From Mycobacterium sp. ITM-2016-00316 (lineage in GTDB: Bacteria > Actinomycetota > Actinomycetes > Mycobacteriales > Mycobacteriaceae), in the NCBI RefSeq assembly GCF_002968335.2, contig NZ_CP134398.1, positions 5,580,001-5,644,000 on the forward strand: a stretch of 64,000 bases of DNA. Reading direction: 5' to 3'. The translations under genes were made by a program, and so were the position numbers. The notes under the pieces were generated by a model. It was not told the origin of the DNA and did no database searches. It saw only the letters and a program-made list of their open reading frames with translations. Of the stretch, positions 57,174 to 64,000 are shown piece after piece (position 1 is the first letter of the stretch; every line of letters starts with the position of its first letter).

Positions 57174-57194
57174 CCCGCCATTAGCCTGGCGGCG

Positions 57195-57956
57195 GTGACT
57201 GCACCCCCGGGGCCGCTGCCGTCCCCCCGCACGCTGCGGATCGAGATCGCCGTCGTGCTGGCGGTCACCTTCGGCCTGAGCGCCTACGTGGCGCTGCTCA
57301 ACCTCATCGAGGCGGTGCTGCTCGGGCTGAGCGGTCAGACCGTGGCGCTCAACCAGCGCCGCTCCCCGTTCGACCTGATCGACCTCGGCCTCAACGTGGC
57401 CTCTGTCGTCCAACTGCTCGCCTGGGGCGCCCTCGGCCTCTACCTGTTGTGGCGCACCGGGACCGGACCCGCCGAGATCGGCCTCGGCCGTTTCAGGCTG
57501 CACCCCGACCTGACCGGCGGGCTCGGGCTGGCCGCGCTGATCGGCATTCCGGGTCTCGCGCTGTACGTGGCGGCGCGCGTCCTGGGACTCAGTGCCGAGG
57601 TGGAACCGGCCGAACTCAACGACACCTGGTGGCGGATACCGCTGCTGCTCATGATCGCGTTCGCCAACGGCTGGGCCGAGGAAATCATTGTCGTCGCCTT
57701 CCTGATCACCCGGTTGCGGCAACTGCACATCAGCGCGGGCGCCGCACTGCTGATCTCGGCGCTGCTGCGCGGCGGCTACCACCTCTACCAGGGCTACAGC
57801 GCCGGGCTCGGCAATATCGTGATGGGCCTGGTTTTCGGCTACGTGTGGATGCGCACCGGCAAGCTCTGGCCGCTGATCGTCGCGCACGGCCTGATCGACG
57901 CGGTCGCCTTTGTCGGCTATTCGCTGGCCGCCGGCGAGCTGGACTGGTTGAGCTAG
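57195..57956 (+). CDS. CPBP-family intramembrane metalloprotease
   Basis: The 253-residue protein has about seven membrane segments and the CPBP/Abi motifs: WAEEIIVVAFLITRLRQL (EE...R) near residue 155, GYHLYQGYSAG near residue 195 and VAHGLIDAVAF near 232. These supply the Glu, His and Asn/Asp metal ligands of type-II CAAX prenyl protease-like enzymes. The substrate is unknown. The GTG at 57195 is used. It is not between Rv3839 and Rv3840 in M. tuberculosis as far as I recall. Confidence 0.85.
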   Translation: MTAPPGPLPSPRTLRIEIAVVLAVTFGLSAYVALLNLIEAVLLGLSGQTVALNQRRSPFDLIDLGLNVASVVQLLAWGALGLYLLWRTGTGPAEIGLGRFRLHPDLTGGLGLAALIGIPGLALYVAARVLGLSAEVEPAELNDTWWRIPLLLMIAFANGWAEEIIVVAFLITRLRQLHISAGAALLISALLRGGYHLYQGYSAGLGNIVMGLVFGYVWMRTGKLWPLIVAHGLIDAVAFVGYSLAAGELDWLS

Positions 57957-57987
57957 GAACCACCCGCCGAGCAGTACATTCGCAGAT

Positions 57988-59199
57988 GTGAACGAGAACC
58001 CGCCGCATCATCCCGGGGCTCCCCGGCGGGAACCGTCACCGCAGATCCGCCGCGATCCGCGCCACCGCCCGCCCCCGGCCTGGCCGCCCAACCCGCCCAC
58101 ACCACCGGCACCGCCCGCCGCGCGGCCGCCCGTTCAGCGGCGGCCCCCACCCCGGCAGCCTCCGCTGCCGCCGCCGCGACGCCCGGTCTCCCCAGCCCCG
58201 GCTCCTCCCCCGCCGCGGGTGTCGACCAAGAGACCGCGGCGCCTGCGCCGGTTGTTCGCACTGCTGCTCGCCGCGATGATGGTGCTGCTCTGCGCCGGAG
58301 TCGCCGGAGCATTCTGGCTCGACTCGACACTGCAGCGTGCACCCGTGCTCGCCGACTACCCCGAACGGCCGCCGGCGGGCCGCGGCACCACCTGGCTGCT
58401 GGTGGGCTCCGACAGCAGGCAGGGCCTGTCGGTCGACGAGCAGGGCACGTTGGCCACCGGCGGCGACACCGGCAACGGCCGCACCGACACCCTGCTGCTG
58501 CTGCACATCGGCGGGCTGTTCTCCGGTACCGCGCCGACGCTGGTGTCGCTGCCGCGCGACTCCTACGTCCCGATCCCGGGCTACGGCGAGGACAAGATCA
58601 ACGCGGCCTACGCCTTCGGCGGTGCCCCGTTGCTGGCGCAGACCGTCGAACAGGCCACCGGGATCCGGCTCGATCACTACGCCGAGATCGGGTTCGGCGG
58701 TTTCGCCGAGCTCGTCGACGCGGTCGGCGGGGTGACGATGTGCCCCGGCGAGCCGATCAGCGACCCGCTCGCCGGTATCGATCTGCCCGCCGGCTGCCAG
58801 GAACTGGACGGCCGCAACGCCCTCGGCTTCGTCCGCTCACGGGCCACGGCCCGCGCCGACCTGGACCGGATGACCAATCAGCGGGCCTTCATGTCCGCCC
58901 TGCTCACGCGTGCGATCAGCCCGTCGGTGCTGCTCAATCCGTTGCGCTGGTATCCCATGGCCACGGCCACCACCGGCGCGGTCACGCTCGATACGGGCGG
59001 GCATGTCTGGGACCTGGCCCGGCTCGCCTGGGCGCTGCAGGACAACCCGACCACCACGACCGTCCCGATCGCGGAATACACCACCAGCGATGTCGGATCG
59101 ATCGTCATCTGGGACAGCGAGGCCGCCGGCCGGCTGTTCGGCGCGCTGGCCCAGGATGCACCGGTCCCGGCCGACGTGGTGAACACCGATCAGCCGTGA
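57988..59199 (+). CDS. LCP-family (LytR-CpsA-Psr) protein
   Basis: The 403-residue protein has a long Pro/Arg-rich cytoplasmic head (residues 1-78), one membrane segment (LFALLLAAMMVLLCAGVAGAF) and an LCP domain: LLVGSDSRQGL, RTDTLLLLHI, LVSLPRDSYVPIPGYGEDKINAAY and NALGFVRSRATARADLDR. LCP enzymes attach arabinogalactan or other glycopolymers to peptidoglycan from polyprenyl-phosphate carriers, which suits the neighbouring cell-wall genes. The Arg residues of the phosphate site (SLPRDS, VRSR) are present. It starts at the GTG 57988. It is in the place of Rv3840, which I recall as much shorter. Confidence 0.9.
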   Translation: MNENPPHHPGAPRREPSPQIRRDPRHRPPPAWPPNPPTPPAPPAARPPVQRRPPPRQPPLPPPRRPVSPAPAPPPPRVSTKRPRRLRRLFALLLAAMMVLLCAGVAGAFWLDSTLQRAPVLADYPERPPAGRGTTWLLVGSDSRQGLSVDEQGTLATGGDTGNGRTDTLLLLHIGGLFSGTAPTLVSLPRDSYVPIPGYGEDKINAAYAFGGAPLLAQTVEQATGIRLDHYAEIGFGGFAELVDAVGGVTMCPGEPISDPLAGIDLPAGCQELDGRNALGFVRSRATARADLDRMTNQRAFMSALLTRAISPSVLLNPLRWYPMATATTGAVTLDTGGHVWDLARLAWALQDNPTTTTVPIAEYTTSDVGSIVIWDSEAAGRLFGALAQDAPVPADVVNTDQP

Positions 59200-59267
59200 C
59201 GGCTCAGCAGCCTTTCAATGGCCAGCCAGCAAACTATTTCGGCGCGTTGTAACGGCCATCACAGCGG

Positions 59268-59302
59268 TAAGGAATGGCTAACCTGATTAAGGGTGACCTT
59301 GG
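59268..59302 (+). promoter_or_regulatory. Putative IdeR box(es) upstream of bfrB
   Basis: TAAGGAATGGCTAACCTGA at 59268-59286 matches the IdeR consensus at 14 of 19. A weaker dyad AAGGGTGACCTT follows at 59289-59300, in tandem. In M. tuberculosis IdeR activates bfrB by binding tandem boxes in its upstream region, and this arrangement is similar. The site is 37-71 bp before the start codon. Confidence 0.6.
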
Positions 59303-59338
59303 ATGACACGCCGTCTGACCTGGCCTATTGTGGTCGAC

Positions 59339-59884
59339 ATGAGTGATGTCACCACCCACGAGACCAAATTCGACACCCTGCTCCGCGAGCAAATTCGCAG
59401 CGAGTTCACCGCGTCGCAGCAGTACGTCGCCATCGCCGTCTACTTCGACGGCGCGGACCTGCCGCAGCTGGCCAAGCACTTCTACGCGCAGGCCGTCGAG
59501 GAGCGCAATCACGCCATGATGTTGGTGCAGTACCTGCTCGACCGCGACATCGACGTCGAGATCCCCGGCATCGACGCGGTGCAGAACCAGTTCGACACCC
59601 CGGCGCAGGCCCTGCGGCTGTCCCTCGATCAGGAGCGCGCGGTCACCGAACAGGTCACCCGACTGGCCAGTGTGGCCCGTGAAGAGGGCGACTACCTGGG
59701 CGAGCAATTCATGCAGTGGTTCCTCAAGGAGCAGGTCGAAGAGGTCGCGACCATCACCACCTTGGTACGCATCTCGGAGCGGGCCGGGGCCAATCTGTTC
59801 CACCTCGAGGACTTCGTCGCCCGTGAGCTTGCGGTGGCCGGCGCCGACCCGAGCGCACCGAAGGCCGCAGGCGGCAACCTCTGA
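59339..59884 (+). CDS. bfrB: BfrB, ferritin
   Basis: BfrB is the main non-haem iron-storage ferritin. The 181-residue protein has ferroxidase ligands Glu22 (REQIRSEFTAS), Glu55 and His58 (VEERNHAM) and the Glu/Gln of helices C and D (LDQERAV, QWFLKEQVEEVAT). No haem-ligating Met at position 52 is seen (Ala52), as expected of ferritin rather than bacterioferritin. ATG 59339 (MSDVTTHETKFD) fits the known length; the upstream in-frame ATG at 59303 overlaps the putative IdeR region. The gene is probably iron-induced through IdeR. Confidence 0.94.
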   Translation: MSDVTTHETKFDTLLREQIRSEFTASQQYVAIAVYFDGADLPQLAKHFYAQAVEERNHAMMLVQYLLDRDIDVEIPGIDAVQNQFDTPAQALRLSLDQERAVTEQVTRLASVAREEGDYLGEQFMQWFLKEQVEEVATITTLVRISERAGANLFHLEDFVARELAVAGADPSAPKAAGGNL

Positions 59885-59887
59885 GGT

Positions 59888-59909
59888 TCCCGTCGCTGCG
59901 CTCGCCCGG
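59888..59909 (-). repeat. Dispersed GGGCGAGCG(A/C)AGCGACGGGA repeat, minus orientation
   Basis: Read on the minus strand, 59888-59909 is CCGGGCGAGCGCAGCGACGGGA, one base different from the consensus. It fills most of the 30-bp gap between the convergent bfrB and glpQ1 genes. Confidence 0.65.
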
Positions 59910-59914
59910 AAAGG

Positions 59915-60754
59915 TCAGTCCCGACCTGCTCCGGTGAGCCCGTTCTCCAGCCAGTCCTTGGTGCGGCCGGGATGATTCGTGGCGACCCACGCCACCCCGA
60001 CATCCCGGCAGTACCGGACATCCTCGTAATGGTCGACGGTCCAGCAGTACAGGGCCCGCCCCTGGGCGGCCGCGCGATCGACGAGTTCGGGATGCTCACG
60101 CAGCGTGGCGATGGACGGGCCCACTGCGGTCGCACCGACCGTGGTGGCGGCGCCACCTCCCAAGTAGCGCGAGGTCTCACCGAGCAGCACCGTCGGCAGC
60201 ATCGGCGCGGCGCGCCGGATCCGCCAGACCGCGGCCGCCGAGAAAGACATCACCACCGCCCTGGCCAGGTCCGCCGATGCCGGGGCGGCGATCCCGTAGC
60301 GGTGCAGCAACGCCAGCACCTTGCTCTCCACCAGCGCTCCGTACCGCACCGGATGCTTGGTCTCGATGAAGATCTTCACCGGTCGTTTCGTGTCCAGCAC
60401 CAGCGTGAGCAGGGTATCGAGGGTCAACAGCCCGGTGTCGCCGCCGGCATCGCTGTCCCGCCCACCGGCATGCCAGGAACCGAAATCCAGCTCACGCAGC
60501 TCGGCGAGCGTCATCTCCGAGACCAGCCCCGATCCATCCGATGTCCGGTCGACCCGGCGATCGTGCACGCAGACGAGGTGACCGTCACGGGTCAGCCGGA
60601 CGTCGCACTCGACGCCGTCGGCCCCCTCCTGCAGGGCGAGTTCGTAGGCAGCGACGGTGTGTTCGGGCCGGTCGGCGGAGGCGCCCCGGTGTGCCACGAC
60701 GAACGGGTGACCCGTCGTGGCCGTTCCGGCAGTATCAGCGTCCCCCGCGGTCAT
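59915..60754 (-). CDS. glpQ1: GlpQ1, glycerophosphodiester phosphodiesterase
   Basis: GlpQ hydrolyses glycerophosphodiesters to glycerol-3-phosphate and an alcohol, recycling phospholipid head groups. The 279-residue protein has VAHRGASADRPEHT near residue 18 with the catalytic His, VECDVRLTRDGHLVCVHDRR with the metal-binding Glu and Asp and second His, and a TIM-barrel C-terminal WVATNHPGR. There is no signal peptide, so it should act in the cytoplasm. It is the Rv3842c ortholog. ATG 60754 (MTAGDADTAG) is preferred to a longer frame. It is four bases from the DUF4328 gene. Confidence 0.92.
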   Translation of the reverse strand: MTAGDADTAGTATTGHPFVVAHRGASADRPEHTVAAYELALQEGADGVECDVRLTRDGHLVCVHDRRVDRTSDGSGLVSEMTLAELRELDFGSWHAGGRDSDAGGDTGLLTLDTLLTLVLDTKRPVKIFIETKHPVRYGALVESKVLALLHRYGIAAPASADLARAVVMSFSAAAVWRIRRAAPMLPTVLLGETSRYLGGGAATTVGATAVGPSIATLREHPELVDRAAAQGRALYCWTVDHYEDVRYCRDVGVAWVATNHPGRTKDWLENGLTGAGRD

Positions 60755-60758
60755 ATCG

Positions 60759-61790
60759 CTATGCTGCCGGGTTCCGGTCCTCGGACTCAACCGGAACGAC
60801 GGATTCGTCGGCGGCACGCTCCTGCCCGGCAGGCGGTTGCCCTCCCGCGACCATCACCCAGCGCCGCGAGGGCCGATCGACCGGCTGTCGTTCGAAGCCC
60901 TGGTACACCTGAAGCGCCAACAGCAACGCCGCCAGCGCGATCAGGTAGGCGATGGTGGTGATCACGGTGTTGTCGGCAATGCGCTGGGCACCGTCGTAGA
61001 AGATCGTCAGCACCGTGGTGACGACGGATGCCGTCGACAGCGCGTAGCTGACGAACCAGGTGATCCACCAGCTGATGATGCGCAACCCGGTGCGCTGCTC
61101 GGCGCGGGCGAGTTCGATCACGAAGACCGGCGCGAGCACGAGGTTCACCAACGGGATCAGGCAGCCGGCCCACAGCTCCCGCGGGGTGCGGGGGTCCGGG
61201 CTGCCCACATGTGCGTAGGCGGCCGCCCGACGGGCGATCAGCCAGTTGGTCAGCACCAGGGTGGTGGCCACCACCGCGAAGAACGCCGCCACACTCGCCA
61301 ACACCGGCAGCCAGGTCGCCAGTGCCGCGACGATCGGATCCAGCAGGACGGTCCGGTTGATCAACAGCAGGCCGTACCGGATCACGTGCAGCGCCGCCGC
61401 CGCACCCAGCAGCGCCATGGTGACGACGACGGTGCGGCGCACCAGGGCCGATGACGGGCCGCTGCGCCCGGAAGTGACCTGGCCGTCCGCTGCGGCGTCG
61501 TCAAAGCGTTCATACAGACCCCAGCGCGGAATCTGGGAGTACCGCGGGGTGGGCCCCAGCGGCACACGCTTGCGGCGCTGAGCCGGTGGCGCACCGGGGC
61601 GCACCGCGATCCAGCGGTACCCGGCGGGCGCGCGGCCCGGTTGACCCGCGGCGGGCCGCGCGGCGACAGGCGGCGCCGTGGTGCCCTGCGTTCCCGGGGC
61701 CAGCAACGTGCCGCGGCAGCGCGGGCACCAGACCCGCTGGCGGTCGCGCACATTCCACCGCGTCCCGCATTGGGCACAGACCTGGATCAC
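60759..61790 (-). CDS. DUF4328 membrane protein with N-terminal zinc ribbon
   Basis: The 343-residue protein begins with a zinc ribbon (Cys5, Cys8, Cys22, Cys25: CAQC...CPRC), a Pro/Arg-rich linker and a six-helix-type DUF4328 membrane domain (from about residue 125; LWAGCLIPLVNLVLAPVFVIEL, RISWWITWFVSYALS). It is the Rv3843c ortholog by place. Function is unknown. Start is GTG 61790. It is followed by glpQ1 with a 4-bp gap, so the two are likely an operon. Confidence 0.85.
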   Translation of the reverse strand: MIQVCAQCGTRWNVRDRQRVWCPRCRGTLLAPGTQGTTAPPVAARPAAGQPGRAPAGYRWIAVRPGAPPAQRRKRVPLGPTPRYSQIPRWGLYERFDDAAADGQVTSGRSGPSSALVRRTVVVTMALLGAAAALHVIRYGLLLINRTVLLDPIVAALATWLPVLASVAAFFAVVATTLVLTNWLIARRAAAYAHVGSPDPRTPRELWAGCLIPLVNLVLAPVFVIELARAEQRTGLRIISWWITWFVSYALSTASVVTTVLTIFYDGAQRIADNTVITTIAYLIALAALLLALQVYQGFERQPVDRPSRRWVMVAGGQPPAGQERAADESVVPVESEDRNPAA

Positions 61791-61810
61791 CGGACCAGCC
61801 TACGACGCGC

Positions 61811-62149
61811 TCAGACGGTGCCGGCGCTGCCGTCGTCGGCACGCACCGGTCGCCCGGCCTGCGCCCAGGACAACATGCCGCCCGTCACGTTGATCGGTTC
61901 GAAGCCGTTGCGGGCCAGGTACTGCGCGACCCGCTGGGAGCGCCCGCCGGCGTGGCAGATCACGTAGAGGGTGGCGTCCCGGTCGATCTCGTCGATGCGG
62001 GCGGGGACATCTGCCAGCGGAATGTGCTGGGCGCCGGCCACGTGGCCGCGCTGCCATTCATCGGGCTCCCGCACGTCGAGCAGTACCACCGAGTCGTCGA
62101 AGGTCAGTGGCAACGCACCGACCTCGATCTGCGTCACATCGTCGGACAT
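61811..62149 (-). CDS. Rhodanese-domain protein
   Basis: The 112-residue single-domain rhodanese has VVLLDVREPDEWQRGHVAGA and the active-site loop YVICHAGGRSQRVA with the catalytic Cys, then LARNGFEPINVTGGMLSW. It could carry persulfide sulfur for cofactor assembly or cyanide/thiosulfate chemistry. ATG 62149 or 62158 is the likely start; the open frame further upstream runs into the regulatory region. It lies 20 bp upstream of the DUF4328 gene. Confidence 0.87.
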   Translation of the reverse strand: MSDDVTQIEVGALPLTFDDSVVLLDVREPDEWQRGHVAGAQHIPLADVPARIDEIDRDATLYVICHAGGRSQRVAQYLARNGFEPINVTGGMLSWAQAGRPVRADDGSAGTV

Positions 62150-62234
62150 GCCGTCCATGCTGGCACGCAAGGCATCCGGACGCACCAGATTCCCGCGTGG
62201 CGCAAGGTGTCGGACCGCGACAGCAATTTCGACG

Positions 62235-62323
62235 CTATCCACAGTTTCCACAGGTTCATCCACAGGCTGCGGCACCCCCACTCGGCCGGTTTCCCTGGAC
62301 TTCTGTCCAGTGCCTGTGGATAA
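62235..62323. promoter_or_regulatory. Cluster of DnaA-box-like sequences
   Basis: In the 402-bp space between the rhodanese gene and a small plus-strand gene there are four 9-mers near the DnaA-box consensus TTATCCACA: CTATCCACA (62235-62243, one mismatch), GTTTCCACA (62244-62252, two), TCATCCACA (62256-62264, one) and a perfect TTATCCACA on the minus strand (62315-62323). Four in 89 bp is a dense cluster for a high-GC genome. It may bind DnaA for gene control or titration; it is not next to dnaA/dnaN, so it is unlikely to be the chromosomal origin. Confidence 0.5.
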
Positions 62324-62484
62324 CCAAGGGTGCACGGCCGGGCATGATCAACAGCTCCAAAGGCAGCCTGAGCAAAATGATCAGACTCGGGGATCGCTGC
62401 GGCGGACATTCGGATCGGCCGGATTCGATCGCGGTCCCCGCCCGGGCCCGATTTTTCTGCGGGCGAAACAGGGTCTATGATCGG

Positions 62485-62515
62485 CGTCACAACGAACCGT
62501 GTGACAGATCTCACT
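62485..62515 (+). promoter_or_regulatory. CRP-like dyad and promoter before the small membrane-protein gene
   Basis: TGTGACAGATCTCACT (62500-62515) fits the CRP-type consensus TGTGA-N6-TCACA with one mismatch. GTCACA at 62487-62492 also pairs with TGTGAC at 62500-62505. TATGAT at 62476-62481 could be a -10 hexamer just upstream. The site is 37 bp before the start codon at 62552. Whether it activates or represses is unknown. Confidence 0.5.
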
Positions 62516-62551
62516 GGGGGATGATTTGATCGTGCAGGTCAGGAGCTTGTG

Positions 62552-62704
62552 ATGGCAGCACACCCGCTTGGTCCGGGTTCGGGGACGTCGTCTGATTGGC
62601 ACGCCTCGCGCCAGTACACCAATAACCAGGTCGTTGCCCTCATTCGCGCGACGGTGATCGCGCTCGTGCTGCTGGGCGTCCTGGCAGCCATCGTCTTGCT
62701 CTGA
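62552..62704 (+). CDS. Small single-span membrane protein, 50 residues
   Basis: A 50-residue open frame starts at ATG 62552, after AGGAGCTTGTG (a good AGGAG ribosome site). Residues 1-26 are polar (GSGTSSDWHASRQYTNNQ) and residues 28-50 form one hydrophobic helix (ATVIALVLLGVLAAIVLL). The codon third positions are G/C rich. It lies between the DnaA-box/CRP-like region and sodA on the same strand. I do not recognise it. A typical annotation cut-off would miss it. Confidence 0.65.
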   Translation: MAAHPLGPGSGTSSDWHASRQYTNNQVVALIRATVIALVLLGVLAAIVLL

Positions 62705-62776
62705 CCGCCACCCAGGTTTCGGTGGGTCCCTGACGGGAACCCCGGTCCTTGCGGTGCACGCGGGTATGGACCAAGG

Positions 62777-62804
62777 TTGAGGTCGAGCTTGTTGTCGATA
62801 TACG
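62777..62804 (+). promoter_or_regulatory. Putative sodA promoter
   Basis: TTGAGG (62777-62782) and TATACG (62799-62804) are 16 bp apart, 44 bp before the sodA GTG. AGGAAGGA at 62833-62840 is a strong ribosome site. This is a pattern match only. Confidence 0.4.
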
Positions 62805-62847
62805 CGACGCCGAACTCCCTCGCGATCCATGATTAGGAAGGAACCCA

Positions 62848-63471
62848 GTGGCTGAATACACACTGCCAGAACTCGATTACGACTATGGCGCGCTGGAGCC
62901 CCACATTTCCGGGCAGATCAACGAGATCCACCACAGCAAGCACCACGCCACCTACGTCAAGGGCCTCAACGACGCCCTGGCCAAGCTCGAAGAGGCCCGC
63001 GCCGGCGACGACCAGTCGGCGATCTTCCTCAACGAGAAGAACCTCGCCTTCCACCTCGGCGGACACGTCAACCACAGCATCTGGTGGAAGAACCTGTCCC
63101 CCAACGGCGGCGACAAGCCCGAAGGCGAACTGGCCGCCGCCATCGACGACCAATTCGGATCCTTCGACAAGTTCCGCGCCCAGTTCACCGCCGCGGCCAA
63201 CGGCCTGCAGGGATCGGGCTGGGCCGTGCTGGGCTACGACAGCCTGGGCCAGCGCCTGCTGACCTTCCAGCTCTACGACCAGCAGGCCAACGTGCCCCTG
63301 GGCATCATCCCGCTGCTGCAGGTCGACATGTGGGAGCACGCCTTCTACCTGCAGTACAAAAACGTCAAGGCCGACTACGTCAAGGCCTTCTGGAACGTCG
63401 TCAACTGGGCCGACGTCCAGGACCGCTACGCCAAGGCCACCGCGAACACCGGCGGACTCATCTTCGGCTGA
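62848..63471 (+). CDS. sodA: SodA, Mn/Fe superoxide dismutase, Gln145 (Mn) type
   Basis: SodA converts superoxide to H2O2 and O2 and is found in and outside mycobacterial cells. The 207-residue protein has metal ligands His28, His76, Asp160 and His164 ([27 protein letters not shown]). The residue that steers metal choice, position 145, is Gln ([11 protein letters not shown]), whereas M. tuberculosis has His there with iron. This predicts a manganese enzyme. There is no signal peptide. The GTG start follows a strong ribosome site and a candidate promoter; a strong terminator follows. Confidence 0.96.
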   Translation: MAEYTLPELDYDYGALEPHISGQINEIHHSKHHATYVKGLNDALAKLEEARAGDDQSAIFLNEKNLAFHLGGHVNHSIWWKNLSPNGGDKPEGELAAAIDDQFGSFDKFRAQFTAAANGLQGSGWAVLGYDSLGQRLLTFQLYDQQANVPLGIIPLLQVDMWEHAFYLQYKNVKADYVKAFWNVVNWADVQDRYAKATANTGGLIFG

Positions 63472-63490
63472 GTTCACCTCCTCTCACGTC

Positions 63491-63530
63491 AAGAGCCCCG
63501 CGCGCTTCGGCACGCGGGGCTCTTTGCTTT
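63491..63530 (+). terminator. Rho-independent-type terminator after sodA
   Basis: AAGAGCCCCGCG (63491-63502) pairs perfectly over 12 bp with CGCGGGGCTCTT (63513-63524), with a 10-nt loop containing TTCG, followed by TGCTTTT. It is 20 bp after the sodA stop. Confidence 0.9.
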
Positions 63531-63655
63531 TCGGACATCCAATGTTTCTGGCACTCGTGTCCTCTTGCGTGCTAGTGCCGGCCTACCGCATCCTGTGCAC
63601 AGCGACCCACAGCAGTGTCGGAGGCGGTTACCAGCAAGCACTGTCGGGAGGCCAC

Positions 63656-64000
63656 ATGGACACCGGAGCAGGTAGAGCGGTGGAGATCGCACCGTTCCAT
63701 TCACGGGGCACCCTCAAGGGATTCGTGGTGTCGGGCCGTTGGCCGGATTCCACCAAGGAGTGGGCACAACTGCTCATCGTCGCGGTCCGGGTGGCGTCAC
63801 TGCCCGGGCTGCTCTCCACCACAACGATTTTCGGTGTCCGCGAGGAACTTCCCGAGAAACCGGAGCCCGGCACGGTCGGCCTGGTGCTGGCCGAGGGCCC
63901 GGTCGTCGGGGAATCCGCGGTGCCGCCGGGTTTCTTCGCCGACCATCAGCCCGCGGCACTGCTGATGCTGCATCCGCCCTCGGAGACCACACCGTCGCTG
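63656..64000 (+). CDS. Rv3847-like conserved protein, 3' end beyond the window
   Basis: An open frame starts at ATG 63656, after the ribosome site GGGAGG, and runs to the last base of the window (115 codons, no stop). It reads MDTGAGRAVEIAPFHSRGTL and contains KEWAQLLIVAVRVASLPGLL and LVLAEGPVVGESAVPPGFF. I recall the same opening in M. tuberculosis Rv3847, which follows sodA. No domain or function is known to me. The gap 63531-63655 before it is AT-richer near 63540 but shows no defined promoter. Confidence 0.82.
   Translation, partial: MDTGAGRAVEIAPFHSRGTLKGFVVSGRWPDSTKEWAQLLIVAVRVASLPGLLSTTTIFGVREELPEKPEPGTVGLVLAEGPVVGESAVPPGFFADHQPAALLMLHPPSETTPSL

Noticed and set aside
62235..62323. The chromosomal origin of replication
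   Set aside because: There are only four boxes and no dnaA, dnaN, rpmH or parAB genes nearby; sodA context lies well away from oriC in known mycobacteria.

Overview
The window is a high-GC actinobacterial chromosome segment from a Mycobacterium/Mycolicibacterium, most likely a fast grower. It carries the conserved cell-wall cluster that M. tuberculosis has from dprE1 (Rv3790) to Rv3847, in largely the same order and orientation. The M. tuberculosis PE_PGRS, IS and several accessory genes of that interval are absent. Identifications rest on reading the translated proteins and on remembered family sequences; no database search was run.

Layout. (1) 1-16 kb, plus strand: dprE1 (3' end), dprE2, aftA, embC, embA and embB, the DPA and arabinan synthesis block. 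Between embC and embA lies about 3.1 kb not found in the canonical emb operon: a Tat-exported lipoprotein-type cholesterol oxidase and a divergent AlkB alkane hydroxylase gene, with a 130-bp imperfect palindrome at the left edge. (2) 16-17.7 kb: a metallo-hydrolase and an RDD membrane-protein pair. (3) 17.8-28.5 kb, minus strand: accD4, pks13, fadD32, a Culp6-type cutinase and a DUF732 protein, the mycolic acid condensation module. (4) 28.7-38.5 kb, minus strand: MPT51, two antigen 85 mycolyltransferases in tandem, aftB, ubiA, a PAP2 phosphatase, glfT2 and glf, the arabinogalactan and mycolyl transfer module. The last five overlap or nearly abut and look like one operon. (5) 38.7-47.9 kb: erp, a PGRP-type amidase, a HAD hydrolase, an acyltransferase, an MBL-Rieske fusion, MOSC, DUF5718 and hemerythrin genes. 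(6) 47.9-56.3 kb: a large SARP/BTAD-ATPase regulator, serS, orthologs of Rv3835 and Rv3836, a phosphatase and pheA. (7) 56.3-64 kb: a DUF2470 gene behind an IdeR box, a CPBP protease, an LCP ligase, bfrB, glpQ1, a DUF4328 protein, rhodanese, a 50-residue membrane protein, sodA and the start of an Rv3847 ortholog.

The genes together make DPA from DPPR (UbiA, PAP2, DprE1/2), build galactan (Glf, GlfT2) and arabinan (AftA, EmbA/B/C, AftB), make mycolic acids (FadD32, AccD4, Pks13) and attach them (antigen 85). The right end adds iron storage and oxidative-stress genes, with two putative IdeR sites.

Notable points: a natural Cys-to-Ala change at the benzothiazinone target residue of DprE1; four single-base frameshifts (alkB, pks13, the SARP-type regulator, serS), at least two of them in genes that should be essential and therefore probably sequence errors; a dispersed GAGCGAAGCGAC repeat family that forms 33-bp tandem arrays, one of them read as protein; a DnaA-box cluster; and an unannotated-size small membrane protein gene beside a CRP-like site.
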